Source: DRPG01 sp964655065
Lineage (GTDB): Bacteria; Myxococcota_A; UBA796; GCA-2862545
DNA length: 64,000 bases
Assembly: GCA_964655065.1 (NCBI GenBank)
Contig: CAZZLC010000017.1
Span: 59,863 to 123,862, forward strand
Direction: 5' to 3'
A model generated the notes under the pieces. The model searched no databases. It was not told the origin of the DNA and worked only from the letters and a program-made list of their open reading frames with translations. A program made the translations under genes and the position numbers. Positions 26,545 to 35,355 of this stretch are shown piece by piece (positions within the stretch are counted from its first letter, which is position 1; each line of letters begins with the position of its first letter).

Positions 26545-27531
26545 TCACCGCGACGCGACCCACACCCCGTAGGACGCATCGTGGGCGACGCGCTCGACCC
26601 TGGGGAACGCGGGCTGGAGCCACCGGGCCGCGGGCACGGTCCCCGGCACCACGACGATCAGCGAGCCCTTGCGCTTCAGTCGCTTCGGAGCCACCTCGGC
26701 GAGGCTCGAGAGCACCGAGCGCTGCTCGTCCTTTCCGAGATGGAGGGGCGGGTTGCTCACGATGGTCTTCCAGGGACCTCCCTCCGAGGGGAGGCCGTCC
26801 GCGAGGACGAAGGTCGCGTCGGTCACGGCCGACGCCGCGGCGTGCAGCGCGAGGGGGTCGACATCGCAGAGGGTGAGCGCGACGTCGTCGCCCCGGCGCT
26901 GGAGGAACTGTCCGACCGGGCCCGCGCCACACGCAAAGTCGAGCACCGGCCCGGCGAGCTCGGGTAGGGCGGCGAGCAGAGCCGCGGTCCCCGCGTCGAG
27001 CCGGCCGTGGGCGAACAGGCCGGGGTACGTCGTGAGCGACAGCCCGATGCCCGCCACCGTGGCGCTCACCGACTGCGCCCACGCCTCGAGTCCGGGCTCC
27101 GGCGTCCCCGTCCGCCCCGTACCGAGGATCACCCGGGAGTGCCGCCGCGTCGCGAGCACCCGGGCCTCCTCGACGAGCTCGAGGACGCGCTTCTCTACCG
27201 GTCGAATCCCCTCGTCGTTCCCCCCTCCGACCACCAGGGGCGCCTCGGGCTTCAGGACGGCGACGACCTGGTGCAGCACGAGTCGGAAGGCATCCTTTCC
27301 CTTGGGGAGGCGGATCACGGCGCCGTCGAAGGGTCCCTCGGGGGGCGTCGTGGTCGCCGCCGCGCCGGCGAGGGCCTGGCGGAACCAGGTCACCGCACCC
27401 GCGGGCAGCGCACGCCGGATGCCGCCCGTGTGGTCGTCGACGACGAGCCAGGAGCCTTCGGGCGACAGCTCGTCGAGCGCGTAGCCGACCGCCTCGGCGA
27501 CCCGCTCGTCGCGGGGCTTGGATGGGGCCAT
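26545..27531 (-). CDS. RsmC-like class I SAM methyltransferase
   Basis: A 328-residue protein with the two-part layout of RsmC/RlmG: a degenerate N-terminal methyltransferase-like half, then an active MTS domain. The SAM-binding VLDFACGAGPVGQFL is near residue 202 and the catalytic SNPPLH near 268, a motif used for methylation of an exocyclic amine on guanine. A 16S rRNA guanine-N2 methylase role is likely. ATG 27531 has GGAG six bases upstream; the frame open to 28449 overlaps the divergent gene and is a shadow. I leave out a gene symbol because RsmC and RlmG are hard to separate by eye. Confidence 0.85.
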   Translation of the reverse strand: MAPSKPRDERVAEAVGYALDELSPEGSWLVVDDHTGGIRRALPAGAVTWFRQALAGAAATTTPPEGPFDGAVIRLPKGKDAFRLVLHQVVAVLKPEAPLVVGGGNDEGIRPVEKRVLELVEEARVLATRRHSRVILGTGRTGTPEPGLEAWAQSVSATVAGIGLSLTTYPGLFAHGRLDAGTAALLAALPELAGPVLDFACGAGPVGQFLQRRGDDVALTLCDVDPLALHAAASAVTDATFVLADGLPSEGGPWKTIVSNPPLHLGKDEQRSVLSSLAEVAPKRLKRKGSLIVVVPGTVPAARWLQPAFPRVERVAHDASYGVWVASR

Positions 27532-27564
27532 GGTGGTCTCCTGGGCGGCTTGATACGCCGCTTC

Positions 27565-28677
27565 ATGCGCTGGCCGACCTGGATCGACGAGCTCCGAGAG
27601 CGGTACCTGGCCGACGAGGCGAACGTCTTCGTACTCCACGGCGCGGTCGCGGGCACCACGTTCGCGATCGGCGAGGAGCAGCTCGACTGCGTCGGCGTGC
27701 TTCAGCAGTTCCTCGCTCCCACCCGGCCGATCGTCGGCGTGCTGCGCCCCTGGCCCCACCCCTCTCGCCTCGAGTTCCGCGGGGTCATGGACCGCACGCG
27801 GTTCGAGAACCTGGTCAAGGCCCACGACTTCGTGGAGGGCCACGTCGAGCCGCTCCAGGAGACCGACCCCTCCGAGGCGCTCGCGCGGATCTGGCGCGCC
27901 CTCGACACCACGGGTACCGACCAGGCCTACCTGATCGTCGATGCCCACCGCATCGCTCCCGGCCACCGCAGGCGGGTGGACCCGATCCCAGGCGCGCCCG
28001 GGTTCCTCGAGTGGCCGCGCAACCCGGGCCTGCGGGCGTCGAACAACCTCGTGGTGCTGATCGTCGAGCAGCTGGACGCCCTGCGAGCCGAGCTCCTCGA
28101 CGGCTCGGCGGTGCTCGAGGTGAGGCCGGAGGCGGCTGTGCCCGAGCCTGCCTCGATCGGCGAGCCCCCCGCGCTCGGCGAGACCCCGCTGCCCGCCTTC
28201 ACCGACGCCACCCCGGCGAGCGTGGACCGCGCGCTGCCCGTGGCGCTCGACGACCTGCCCGACGCGCCCGATCCCACCCTGGTCCCTCCCGAGGAAGTCG
28301 AGGAGGTGTCCGAGCCGGCTCCGGACCCCGACTCCCTCGTCCCCGAGCTCCGCGCGGCCCTCGGGCGCACGCTCCTCGCCTACGACGCCCCCGAGCGCAC
28401 GGCCCTCCTCCCCATCATGGACGCGACCGCCCAGGTGATGGCGAGCCACCGTCCCGACCGCTTCGGCGCCCTGAGCTTCAGCCTCGACGAAGACGGGAGC
28501 CCGACGGCCACCGGCGCGGGTGCGGCCGACTTCCTGGCGCTGTGGAGGGCCGACATCACGCTCGACGCGGCCGGCTCGATGATCGTGCGGGCCCTCGACG
28601 GCAACGGCAAAGGTGACGTCGACGCCACCGGGCTGCGCGTGCTGGCCAAGCGCGTGAGCAAGGCCCTCGGCGTGTAG
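27565..28677 (+). CDS. Uncharacterised protein with a degenerate AAA-like N-terminal half
   Basis: A 370-residue protein. The N-terminal 180 residues (ANVFVLHGAVAG, then DQAYLIVDAHRIAP and NNLVVLIVEQLDALRAELLD) follow the strand order of the inactive first domain of two-part AAA proteins seen in myxobacteria and planctomycetes, but there is no Walker A. The middle (about 185-275) is a proline/acidic linker. The C-terminal 95 residues form a separate domain with an EF-hand-like DGNGKGDVDATGL. The ATG at 27565 lacks a clear ribosome site; a TTG at 27550 is an alternative. The function is unknown. Confidence 0.55.
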   Translation: MRWPTWIDELRERYLADEANVFVLHGAVAGTTFAIGEEQLDCVGVLQQFLAPTRPIVGVLRPWPHPSRLEFRGVMDRTRFENLVKAHDFVEGHVEPLQETDPSEALARIWRALDTTGTDQAYLIVDAHRIAPGHRRRVDPIPGAPGFLEWPRNPGLRASNNLVVLIVEQLDALRAELLDGSAVLEVRPEAAVPEPASIGEPPALGETPLPAFTDATPASVDRALPVALDDLPDAPDPTLVPPEEVEEVSEPAPDPDSLVPELRAALGRTLLAYDAPERTALLPIMDATAQVMASHRPDRFGALSFSLDEDGSPTATGAGAADFLALWRADITLDAAGSMIVRALDGNGKGDVDATGLRVLAKRVSKALGV

Positions 28678-28678
28678 C

Positions 28679-28822
28679 TCAGGGTCCGGGCGCCTCGATG
28701 GGAGCGGGCGCCTCGGGCCCGTCCCTCGTGAGCACGAAGAGCGCGAAGAACAGGCCGGTGAACACGCTGATGCCTACCAGCGACAGGCCGACGACGATCG
28801 CGGTGCGACGGTTCTCGTCCAT
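28679..28822 (-). CDS. Small single-pass membrane protein
   Basis: A 47-residue product, MDENRRTAIVVGLSLVGISV and so on, with one transmembrane helix and a short Pro/Glu tail. The ATG at 28822 is preceded by GAGGG at good spacing. It converges with the preceding gene, one base away. The function is unknown. The frame open to 28915 would overlap the sulfotransferase start. Confidence 0.5.
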   Translation of the reverse strand: MDENRRTAIVVGLSLVGISVFTGLFFALFVLTRDGPEAPAPIEAPGP

Positions 28823-28902
28823 GGCACCCTCGGTAACCTCGTCCGCGCGCGGCGAGTGAAGCCCGTCCGCCGCTGACCGATACGGGGAGCGGGAGGTTGC
28901 CG

Positions 28903-30759
28903 GTGCAGCAAGCACGTGCGTTCGTCGAGGAATTTCGGTCAGGCCACTACGAGGAGGCCCGCACCCTTTTCGAGAGTCTCCCCGAGGCCCAGCGGACCCA
29001 TCCGATCATCCTCGAGATCGCCGCCAACGTCTACGCCCAGCTCGGCGATCCCGACGGAGAGGTCAGCCAGTGGCGGGAGCTCGGCCGGCTCCGCCCCTAC
29101 GATGCCCGTGTGTGCCGCTCGCTCGCGACGGCGCTGCTCGACCACGACCGGCTGGACGAGGCCTGCGCGGAGCTGCAGCGCTTCCTGTTCGGTCAGCACG
29201 CCGATGTCGAGGTCGCCGGTCTGCTCGTCCAGGTGTTCCTCAGGCGGCGCCAGTACGGTGAAGCCATCGAGGTGGTCGAGGAGGTCCGGAGCCTCGCCGG
29301 CCCCGACGAGGCGGCCGCGCTCGTGGCGCTCGAGGCTCGGGCGCGCTTCCACCTCGACCAGCTGACCACCGCGCGCGCGCTCCTGGCCACCCTGGACCGC
29401 GAGCCGCCTGCGTCCGTGGTGGCCTGCCGGGAGATCGCGCAGACCTGGCGCACCATGCGCGACTTCCCCCAGGCGATCGCCTGGTTCAACCGGGCGGGAG
29501 CGCTGGACCCGAGCCACGTCGAGACGTGGGAGGCGCTGGCGTCCTGCCACGAGCAGAACCGCGACCCCGAGCGGGCGCGCCAGATCGCGCACGCGACCGC
29601 GGCGCGCTTTGGCTCGACGACCGGCATGGAGCGTCTGCTCGTTCGCATCGAGCACCAGGAGGATCAGCTCACTGCGGCGCGCCAGCGCGGTGAAGCGCTG
29701 CTGGAGCGCAGCCTGGCCCCGTCCGTGCGGCGATCGTTGCACCTCGAGCTCGCGACCGTCGCCCAACGCCAAGGCGACCTCGTCGGCGCCTTCGCCCACG
29801 CCCGCTCCGGCAACGAGCTCGCCACCATCGAGTTCGGCCAGCAGGGCCTGCTCCCGGGCCTGTTCACGGAGTCGGTCCGACAGATCGCGTCGCGGGCGCA
29901 CATCGCGTTCGGTACCCCCGCTCGGCCGACCGACGGTCGCCGGGCTCCGGTGTTCCTCGTGGGGGTCCCCCGCGCGGGCACCACGCTGGTGCAGCAGATG
30001 CTCCAGGGGCACTCGCGCATCGAGACGCTCGACGAGACCGATCCGGGGTCTCGGATCCTCCGTCGACACTGGGCCAGTCACCCCGAGCTCGCGCCGGCCC
30101 CCTACCCCGAGCAGCTCGCCCAGATCGAGCCCGGCGACTGGCCGGGCCTCCGCGACGCCTACTGGGCCGCGGTCGCCGAAGACGGCGTGAGTGCCGAGAC
30201 CCTGGCCAGCAACGCCGATGCGAACGGGATCCGGCTCGTGGACAAGCTTCCGCTCTCCATCGTGCGGCTGCACTGGTTCCGGCTGCTGTTCCCCGACGCG
30301 CTGTTGCTCACCTGCGTGCGAGACCCGCGCGACCTGGTGTGGTCGAACTACCTGCAGGACTCGGCGGCGAACCCCTTCGCGGCCGAGACCACCGACCTCG
30401 CCTCCACGGCGGAGCTCGTGGCCACGGTCCTCGAGCTGTGGCTCGCCTGGCGTGAGGACCCGCCGCTGCGCACGATCGAGGTCCGCTACGAGGACGTGAC
30501 CACCGACCCGGAGGCCACGATGCGCCCGGTGATCGAGGCCATGGGGCTCGAGTGGGAGGCGAGCGTGACCACCCCCCACCTGCACTCGCGGCGCCGTCCC
30601 ATTCGCACGCCGAGCTACCACGACGTCGGCAAGCCGATCCACGCGGGAGCCCAGGGCCGGTGGCGGAAGGTCCGGTCCCACCTCGAGCCGGTGCTCCCGC
30701 GGCTCGACGCGGTGGTCCGGAGGCTCGGCTACGCGCCCACGCTCGAGCCGGTGAGCTGA
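28903..30759 (+). CDS. TPR-sulfotransferase
   Basis: A 618-residue protein. The first 330 residues are TPR-like helices (HYEEARTLFESLPEAQRTHP and further units). From about 345 there is a PAPS-dependent sulfotransferase domain: the 5'-phosphosulfate loop VGVPRAGTTLVQQML and the 3'-phosphate motif TCVRDPRDLVWSNY. TPR-linked enzymes of this kind are related to tyrosylprotein sulfotransferases, the TPR part probably holding a protein or peptide substrate. I use GTG 28903, six bases after GGGAGG, rather than TTG 28897. Three ACACGG repeats and a methyltransferase gene follow. Confidence 0.85.
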   Translation: MQQARAFVEEFRSGHYEEARTLFESLPEAQRTHPIILEIAANVYAQLGDPDGEVSQWRELGRLRPYDARVCRSLATALLDHDRLDEACAELQRFLFGQHADVEVAGLLVQVFLRRRQYGEAIEVVEEVRSLAGPDEAAALVALEARARFHLDQLTTARALLATLDREPPASVVACREIAQTWRTMRDFPQAIAWFNRAGALDPSHVETWEALASCHEQNRDPERARQIAHATAARFGSTTGMERLLVRIEHQEDQLTAARQRGEALLERSLAPSVRRSLHLELATVAQRQGDLVGAFAHARSGNELATIEFGQQGLLPGLFTESVRQIASRAHIAFGTPARPTDGRRAPVFLVGVPRAGTTLVQQMLQGHSRIETLDETDPGSRILRRHWASHPELAPAPYPEQLAQIEPGDWPGLRDAYWAAVAEDGVSAETLASNADANGIRLVDKLPLSIVRLHWFRLLFPDALLLTCVRDPRDLVWSNYLQDSAANPFAAETTDLASTAELVATVLELWLAWREDPPLRTIEVRYEDVTTDPEATMRPVIEAMGLEWEASVTTPHLHSRRRPIRTPSYHDVGKPIHAGAQGRWRKVRSHLEPVLPRLDAVVRRLGYAPTLEPVS

Positions 30760-30762
30760 CCG

Positions 30763-30792
30763 ACACGGCCCCTCACACGGTGGTCCACACGG
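30763..30792 (+). repeat. Three ACACGG direct repeats, 12-bp period
   Basis: ACACGG occurs at 30763, 30775 and 30787, exactly 12 bases apart, between the sulfotransferase stop and the methyltransferase ribosome site. The spacing places the copies on one face of the helix, as for a direct-repeat operator. It resembles the ACGG repeats in the promoter of the SARP-like regulator at 34.9 kb. Confidence 0.45.
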
Positions 30793-30830
30793 TCGAGGAG
30801 CACCCTCCACACGTCACCTGGAGGTTCACC

Positions 30831-31706
30831 GTGACCGAGACCGAGACCATCACCACCGCCTGGAACACCGTCCTCTTCGACAAGTTCACCCGGTTCCGTC
30901 ACCTCGTCTGTACCGGGCTCGGTGTGCACAGCGACGTCGTCCTCGCCCGCACGCCCTACGCCGAGGGCGAGCACGTGCTCGACGTGGGCTGCGGGTTCGG
31001 CGAGACCACGCTCGACATCGCGCGGCAGGTCGGCCCCACCGGTCGGGTGCTCGGCACCGACTGCGCCGAGCGATACCTGGCCATCGGCGAGCGCGAAGCC
31101 GCCGAGGCGGGACTGGACAACGTCGGCTTCCTGGCCGCCGACACCCAGACCGACGATCTCGGCGGGCCCTACGACCACGCGTTCTCGCGGTTCGGCACCA
31201 TGTTCTTCGCCCTGCCGGGAGCCGCGATGCGGAACGTGGCCCGACACCTGCGTCCCGGCGGAGAGCTCACGATGATCGTGTGGCGCAAGCGGCAGGACAA
31301 CCTCTGGCTCTACGACGCCGAGGTCTGCGTGAAGGAGATCGTGCCCGTGGTCTCGCACGACGACACCGATCAGGTGCACTGCGGCCCGGGACCGTTCTCG
31401 ATGGCGGGGCCCGACATGGTCAGTGACCTGCTGCAGAGCTGCGGATTCGAGCAGGTCCGCTTCGAGCGGCTCGACGGCGACATCTGCATCGGTCGCGACG
31501 TCGAGGAGGCGGTGGCGTTCGCCGAGGCGCTGGGGCCGGCCGGTGAGATCCTGCGCCTCGCTGGCGACGAAGGACAGCGCCTTCGCCCGCAGGTGCTCGA
31601 CGCCCTCCGGGAGATGCTGAGCCGCTACGACCTCGGAGACGCGGGCGTCTGGGCGCCATCGAGCGCCTGGGTGGTCCGCGCCCGGCGCGCCCCGCAGAAC
31701 CCCTGA
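30831..31706 (+). CDS. Class I SAM-dependent methyltransferase (UbiE-like)
   Basis: A 291-residue methyltransferase. Motif I VLDVGCGFGETTLDIA is near residue 47, with an acidic residue ending strand 2 (GTDCAERYL) and a motif II/III region DHAFSRFGTMFF. It looks like the small-molecule branch of UbiE/COQ5-type enzymes. GTG 30831 has GGAGG six bases upstream, and the frame further 5' belongs to the sulfotransferase region. The substrate is unknown. Its distance from the SARP-type regulator and the repeats upstream suggest it could be a target of that regulator. Confidence 0.8.
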   Translation: MTETETITTAWNTVLFDKFTRFRHLVCTGLGVHSDVVLARTPYAEGEHVLDVGCGFGETTLDIARQVGPTGRVLGTDCAERYLAIGEREAAEAGLDNVGFLAADTQTDDLGGPYDHAFSRFGTMFFALPGAAMRNVARHLRPGGELTMIVWRKRQDNLWLYDAEVCVKEIVPVVSHDDTDQVHCGPGPFSMAGPDMVSDLLQSCGFEQVRFERLDGDICIGRDVEEAVAFAEALGPAGEILRLAGDEGQRLRPQVLDALREMLSRYDLGDAGVWAPSSAWVVRARRAPQNP

Positions 31707-31964
31707 TTACGCCTCCGGCTCCAGCAGTGAGGCCGTCCACACCGTGTCGAAGCGGGCGCCCGCCTCCTCCTGGACCCGACGGACCGCCGCGGCATCCCTG
31801 GCGTCGTACTCGCAGATCATGCGTCGCCGGTCCGCCGACCAGGTGCTGCGAATCCACCGCACCCCGTAGATGTCGAGGCACGGCGCCATGCGCGCCTCGA
31901 TCTCGTCGAGCTCGGCCTGGGTGAGCGGGGGCTCGAAGCTGCGTTCCACGACAAAGCGGGGCAC
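31707..31964 (-). CDS. DUF4242 (SCO4226-like) small protein
   Basis: An 85-residue ferredoxin-like-fold protein. PRFVVERSFEPPLTQAELDE and VRWIRSTWSADRRRMICEYD fit the DUF4242 pattern of the small nickel-binding SCO4226 group. GTG 31964 follows GGAGG. It lies 23 bases after the SARP-type regulator on the same strand, so it is probably co-transcribed. A second DUF4242 gene is divergent on the other side of the regulator. Confidence 0.7.
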   Translation of the reverse strand: MPRFVVERSFEPPLTQAELDEIEARMAPCLDIYGVRWIRSTWSADRRRMICEYDARDAAAVRRVQEEAGARFDTVWTASLLEPEA

Positions 31965-31987
31965 GGATCCTCCAGAGCGCCGGCGTA

Positions 31988-34903
31988 TCATGACCCCGAC
32001 TCGCGATCCGCGGCCTCCACGAGGTCCCGCAGCTCCCGGGCGGTGACCTGGTCGAGCGCGTCCTCGACGTCGAGGTGGACGCGTGCCGGCCCGAGCCACC
32101 GCACCGCCGCGGGCGCGTCGTCGCGGGCGAGCGCCACCCGAGCCAGGTGGATTCGAGCCAGCACGTCGCTGCGAGTCCGCCCGCTCACCGCCGCGGCCTC
32201 GATGGCGGACCGGGCGTGGCGCTCGGCGAGGTCCAGCTCGCCCTGGACCAGGCGCCGGCCCGCGGCGAGGTTGTGGACCAGCGCGAGGTCGGACTGCGCG
32301 TCGAGACGTACGAGCTCGGCGAGCGCGGCGTCCAGGCCAGTCCCGTCACCGTCGGCGATGGCCGAGAGCCCCTGGGCGAGCGGTCCGGCAGTTCCTTCAC
32401 CGAGCCGGGCCGCGAGCTTCGCGAGATCCCGGCACCAGCGCACGCACGCCGCCGCGTCGCCGGACTCCAGCGCCACCGTCGCGAGATCGGCGAAGAGGAC
32501 GCCCTCGTTCCGAACGTCGCCCGCCCGGCCGACCAGTCGGGCCGCCTGCTGGAGACGGTCCGCCGCGCGGGCCGCGTCCCCGTCCCACCGGGCGAGGAGG
32601 CCCCGCCCCCACTCGAGCTCGGGCTCCTCGATCTCGAGGTCCCGCACGAGCCCCGCGGCCTCGTCGAGGAGCACGCGCGCGGTGGGGACCTCCGTCTCGA
32701 GGGTGAGCAGGCAGCGAGCGGTGTTCGAGAGCTGGCGCGCCGCCGCGACGGGGTCCGCCCGCCGGGCCGAGTCAGCTGCCGCGAGCGTGGTCTGCGCCGC
32801 GCGCGCGATGGCCCCCCGGTCCTCGTGGATCAACGACTGCAGGTAGTGCGCCTCGGTGACCAGCTTCGCGTCGCCCATCCGCTCCGCACCCTCGAGGAGC
32901 GCCTCGAGTCGAGTGTCCGTGTCGGGCAGCGGGGCTCGCTGCAGGGACGACACGGCAAAGATCAGCGGACGCAGCAGATCACGCTGCTCGTGGGGGCTCG
33001 GATCGGCGAGGCGCTCGAGGTGCCCGAGCCCGCGCCGGGCCAGATCGATGGCCTCCGCCGGGGCGATCTGGGCGAGGCTCCGCGAAGCCGCGGCGGCGAA
33101 CGAGGTCGCGGCCAGCCGATGCTCCCCGCCGAGCGACGCCTGCTGGGCGACCTCGTGGGCGGGCGCCCCGGTGCGGGACAGCGCGCGGGCCAGCTGACGA
33201 TGAACGAGCTGGCGACGCGGTCCCGAGAGGCGGCGATAGGCCGCCTGTCGGAGCAGGTCGTGGGCAAACACGTAGCCGTCTTCGCGAGGCCTCAGCACCC
33301 GGTGGCGCTCCAGGGTCTCGAGTCGCTCGAGGAGGACCTCGAGCTCGACGTCGAGCGCCGACTCGAGCCGGTCGACGGTGATGCTCGCGCCGAGGGCCGC
33401 CGACCAGCTCGCGAGCTGCTGGGCACCGTCGGGCAGACGCGCGATGCGCTGCTCGAGCGAGGCGAGCAGCTCGTCGCCGCCCCTCGCGAGCTCCACGAGC
33501 ACGAGCGGGCTCCCTGCGGCACGCTCCACGAGCGCCGCCACCTGGCCGGCGGGCACGAGCGCCCGGGCGAGCTCGGTGGCCGATGCCGCGTCGAGCGGGC
33601 CGAGTGCGATGCGCCGCAGACGACCGGTGCGACGAAGCGACTCGAGGATCGGCGCCACCTCGGGACGCTCGGCCAGCTCCGTGGGCCGGGCCCCCGCGAA
33701 CAGCCGCACCCCGTCTCGCTCGGACCGAGCCACGTAGTGGAGCAGGGCGAGCGAGCTCCCGTCGGCCCAGTGCAGGTCGTCGAGCACGACGGCGACCGGA
33801 GCCAGGTGCCGGAGCAGCGCGAGCGTGGCGCGGAACAGCCGATTCTGGTCGGTCTCTGACGCCCCGACACCCGTGAGGGGTCCGAGGTCGCCCTCCAGCG
33901 ACGCCGGCCGCTCCGAAACGGAGGCCAGCGCGTCGACCCAGGGCCCCCAAGCCCGCACCTGCTCCGCCTCGAAGCCAGCCCCCCGCAGGACGCGCCAGCC
34001 CGCGGCCTGCAGTTCGTCGGCGACCCGGTCGAGGAGGCGTGACTTGCCGATTCCCGGCTCCCCGACCACCAACGACAGTGCTTCGGCAGCCGATCGCGCG
34101 CTCTCGATCGCCTCCTCGCGCCCGACGAAGGGGGCCCGACCTGCCCGCACCCCATCGGATGGGGCCGCCGGCGAAGGGCGGGACCGCTCCGACGGCTCGG
34201 GACGCGCCGCCGCGAGCTCCCGCCGGGCCTGCACCGTGGCCCCTGTCGGCTGAATACCGAGTTCCTCCCTGAACAGCGCACGACAACGCTCCAGCTGTTC
34301 GAAGGCCTCTCCGGTCCGACCGAGGGCAGCGAGGCTGCGGGCCAGCGCGGCGTGGGGAGCCTCGGACAGCGGCTCGAGGCGGACCCATCGTCGGGCGACC
34401 TCCACCGCGGCATCCGGATCGTCGAGCGCGCCCCACAGGTGCTCGAGGAGACGCTGGTGGAGACCGTGGGCAGCATCTCGCTCCGCCGACAGCCAGCTCT
34501 GCCAGGTGAGGTGCGCGGGAAGGTCCGTGCCCTCGAGCAGTTCCCCCCGAACGCGATCCACCGCCCGCCTCACCGCGTCGGGCGTCGCCGCACCGGGGTC
34601 CCGGGCCAGGGCGCGCAGCGCGTCGAGGTCCGACGGTGCGCCCTTCCACGCCACGTGGGTGCGGTCGGTCTGCAGAGCGTCCGATCCGACGGCCCGTCGA
34701 AGCCTCGACAGGCTCCACCGCAGGGCTCCCCGAGGGTCTTCGGCCTCGTCCCAGAGCAGCTCGCACAGGCGCGACCGCGCGTGCGCCCGACGGGTGACCA
34801 CGAGGTACCCGAGCAGGGCGCGAGTCTTCCGCGACGTGGGGAGCTCCACGGGAGCGTCGTCCCGCATCGCTCTCAGCTCACCGAGCACCTCCACGTCGAC
34901 CAC
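31988..34903 (-). CDS. SARP/BTAD-type regulator with AAA ATPase and TPR domain
   Basis: A 971-residue regulator. Residues 1-95 are an OmpR-like winged helix (LLGYLVVTRRAHARSRLCEL, LRWSLSRLRRAVG), 96-235 a bacterial transcriptional activator (BTAD) domain, and 255-560 a STAND-like ATPase with Walker A GEPGIGKS at 281-288 and Walker B VAVVLDDLHWAD near 372. The rest is TPR-like. There is no LuxR-type HTH at the end. Such proteins activate genes after sensing a ligand. The GTG at 34903 is preceded by GGGGGAGGG. It is divergent from a DUF4242 gene and probably co-transcribed with another. Confidence 0.85.
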   Translation of the reverse strand: MVDVEVLGELRAMRDDAPVELPTSRKTRALLGYLVVTRRAHARSRLCELLWDEAEDPRGALRWSLSRLRRAVGSDALQTDRTHVAWKGAPSDLDALRALARDPGAATPDAVRRAVDRVRGELLEGTDLPAHLTWQSWLSAERDAAHGLHQRLLEHLWGALDDPDAAVEVARRWVRLEPLSEAPHAALARSLAALGRTGEAFEQLERCRALFREELGIQPTGATVQARRELAAARPEPSERSRPSPAAPSDGVRAGRAPFVGREEAIESARSAAEALSLVVGEPGIGKSRLLDRVADELQAAGWRVLRGAGFEAEQVRAWGPWVDALASVSERPASLEGDLGPLTGVGASETDQNRLFRATLALLRHLAPVAVVLDDLHWADGSSLALLHYVARSERDGVRLFAGARPTELAERPEVAPILESLRRTGRLRRIALGPLDAASATELARALVPAGQVAALVERAAGSPLVLVELARGGDELLASLEQRIARLPDGAQQLASWSAALGASITVDRLESALDVELEVLLERLETLERHRVLRPREDGYVFAHDLLRQAAYRRLSGPRRQLVHRQLARALSRTGAPAHEVAQQASLGGEHRLAATSFAAAASRSLAQIAPAEAIDLARRGLGHLERLADPSPHEQRDLLRPLIFAVSSLQRAPLPDTDTRLEALLEGAERMGDAKLVTEAHYLQSLIHEDRGAIARAAQTTLAAADSARRADPVAAARQLSNTARCLLTLETEVPTARVLLDEAAGLVRDLEIEEPELEWGRGLLARWDGDAARAADRLQQAARLVGRAGDVRNEGVLFADLATVALESGDAAACVRWCRDLAKLAARLGEGTAGPLAQGLSAIADGDGTGLDAALAELVRLDAQSDLALVHNLAAGRRLVQGELDLAERHARSAIEAAAVSGRTRSDVLARIHLARVALARDDAPAAVRWLGPARVHLDVEDALDQVTARELRDLVEAADRESGS

Positions 34904-34939
34904 GCGACCCTCCCCCGGCTGTCTGGAACATCGCCGGCT

Positions 34940-34969
34940 CCCACGGTCGACCCACGGTGGCTCACACGG
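34940..34969. promoter_or_regulatory. Direct repeats in the divergent SARP/DUF4242 promoter
   Basis: CCCACGGT occurs at 34940-34947 and 34951-34958, 11 bases apart, and a weaker third copy (CACACGG) ends at 34969. SARP proteins are known to bind direct repeats with an 11-bp period, so this is a candidate autoregulatory site within the 106-base region between the two start codons. Confidence 0.5.
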
Positions 34970-35009
34970 GGTCGGGCGAGCTTGGCACTACCGAAACGGA
35001 GGACGAGTC

Positions 35010-35342
35010 ATGAAGCTGTTCGTCGTGTTGCGACGCCAAGGTTGGCAGACGGCCGCGGATCTCGAGGCAGCAGCCGAGCGGTCCCGCGAGACCGGGGACG
35101 CCATGCCCGAGGACGTGCGATGGATCCGGTCCTATGTGGTCCAGGACGGAGAGAACCTCGGCACGGTGTGCATCTACCAGGCCACCGACGAGGCGGCGCT
35201 GCGCCACCACGCAGCGCGCGCCGCCATCCCCTCGGACGAGGTACTCGAGGTCTCCGACACCGTGGTCGTGAGAGCGGACCCAGGGCTCCCCGCAGTGCCC
35301 GACGAAGAGGTGCGCCAGGACCCGTTGTACTACTCGGGGTGA
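35010..35342 (+). CDS. DUF4242-like protein
   Basis: A 110-residue protein. KLFVVLRRQGWQTAADLEAA, VRWIRSYVVQDGENLGTVC and EVSDTVVVRADPG fit DUF4242, and the longer form has a C-terminal tail ending PLYYSG. ATG 35010 has GGAGG eight bases upstream. It is divergent from the SARP-type regulator and heads a unit with thiE and pabB (13-base gap to thiE). It is only distantly similar to the 85-residue copy at 31707. Confidence 0.7.
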   Translation: MKLFVVLRRQGWQTAADLEAAAERSRETGDAMPEDVRWIRSYVVQDGENLGTVCIYQATDEAALRHHAARAAIPSDEVLEVSDTVVVRADPGLPAVPDEEVRQDPLYYSG

Positions 35343-35355
35343 TACGCGGCCGAAC

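Noticed and set aside
34982..34998. TGGCAC upstream of the divergent DUF4242 gene as a sigma-54 promoter
   Set aside because: The -12 GC is absent at the required ten-base distance (AC is found instead).
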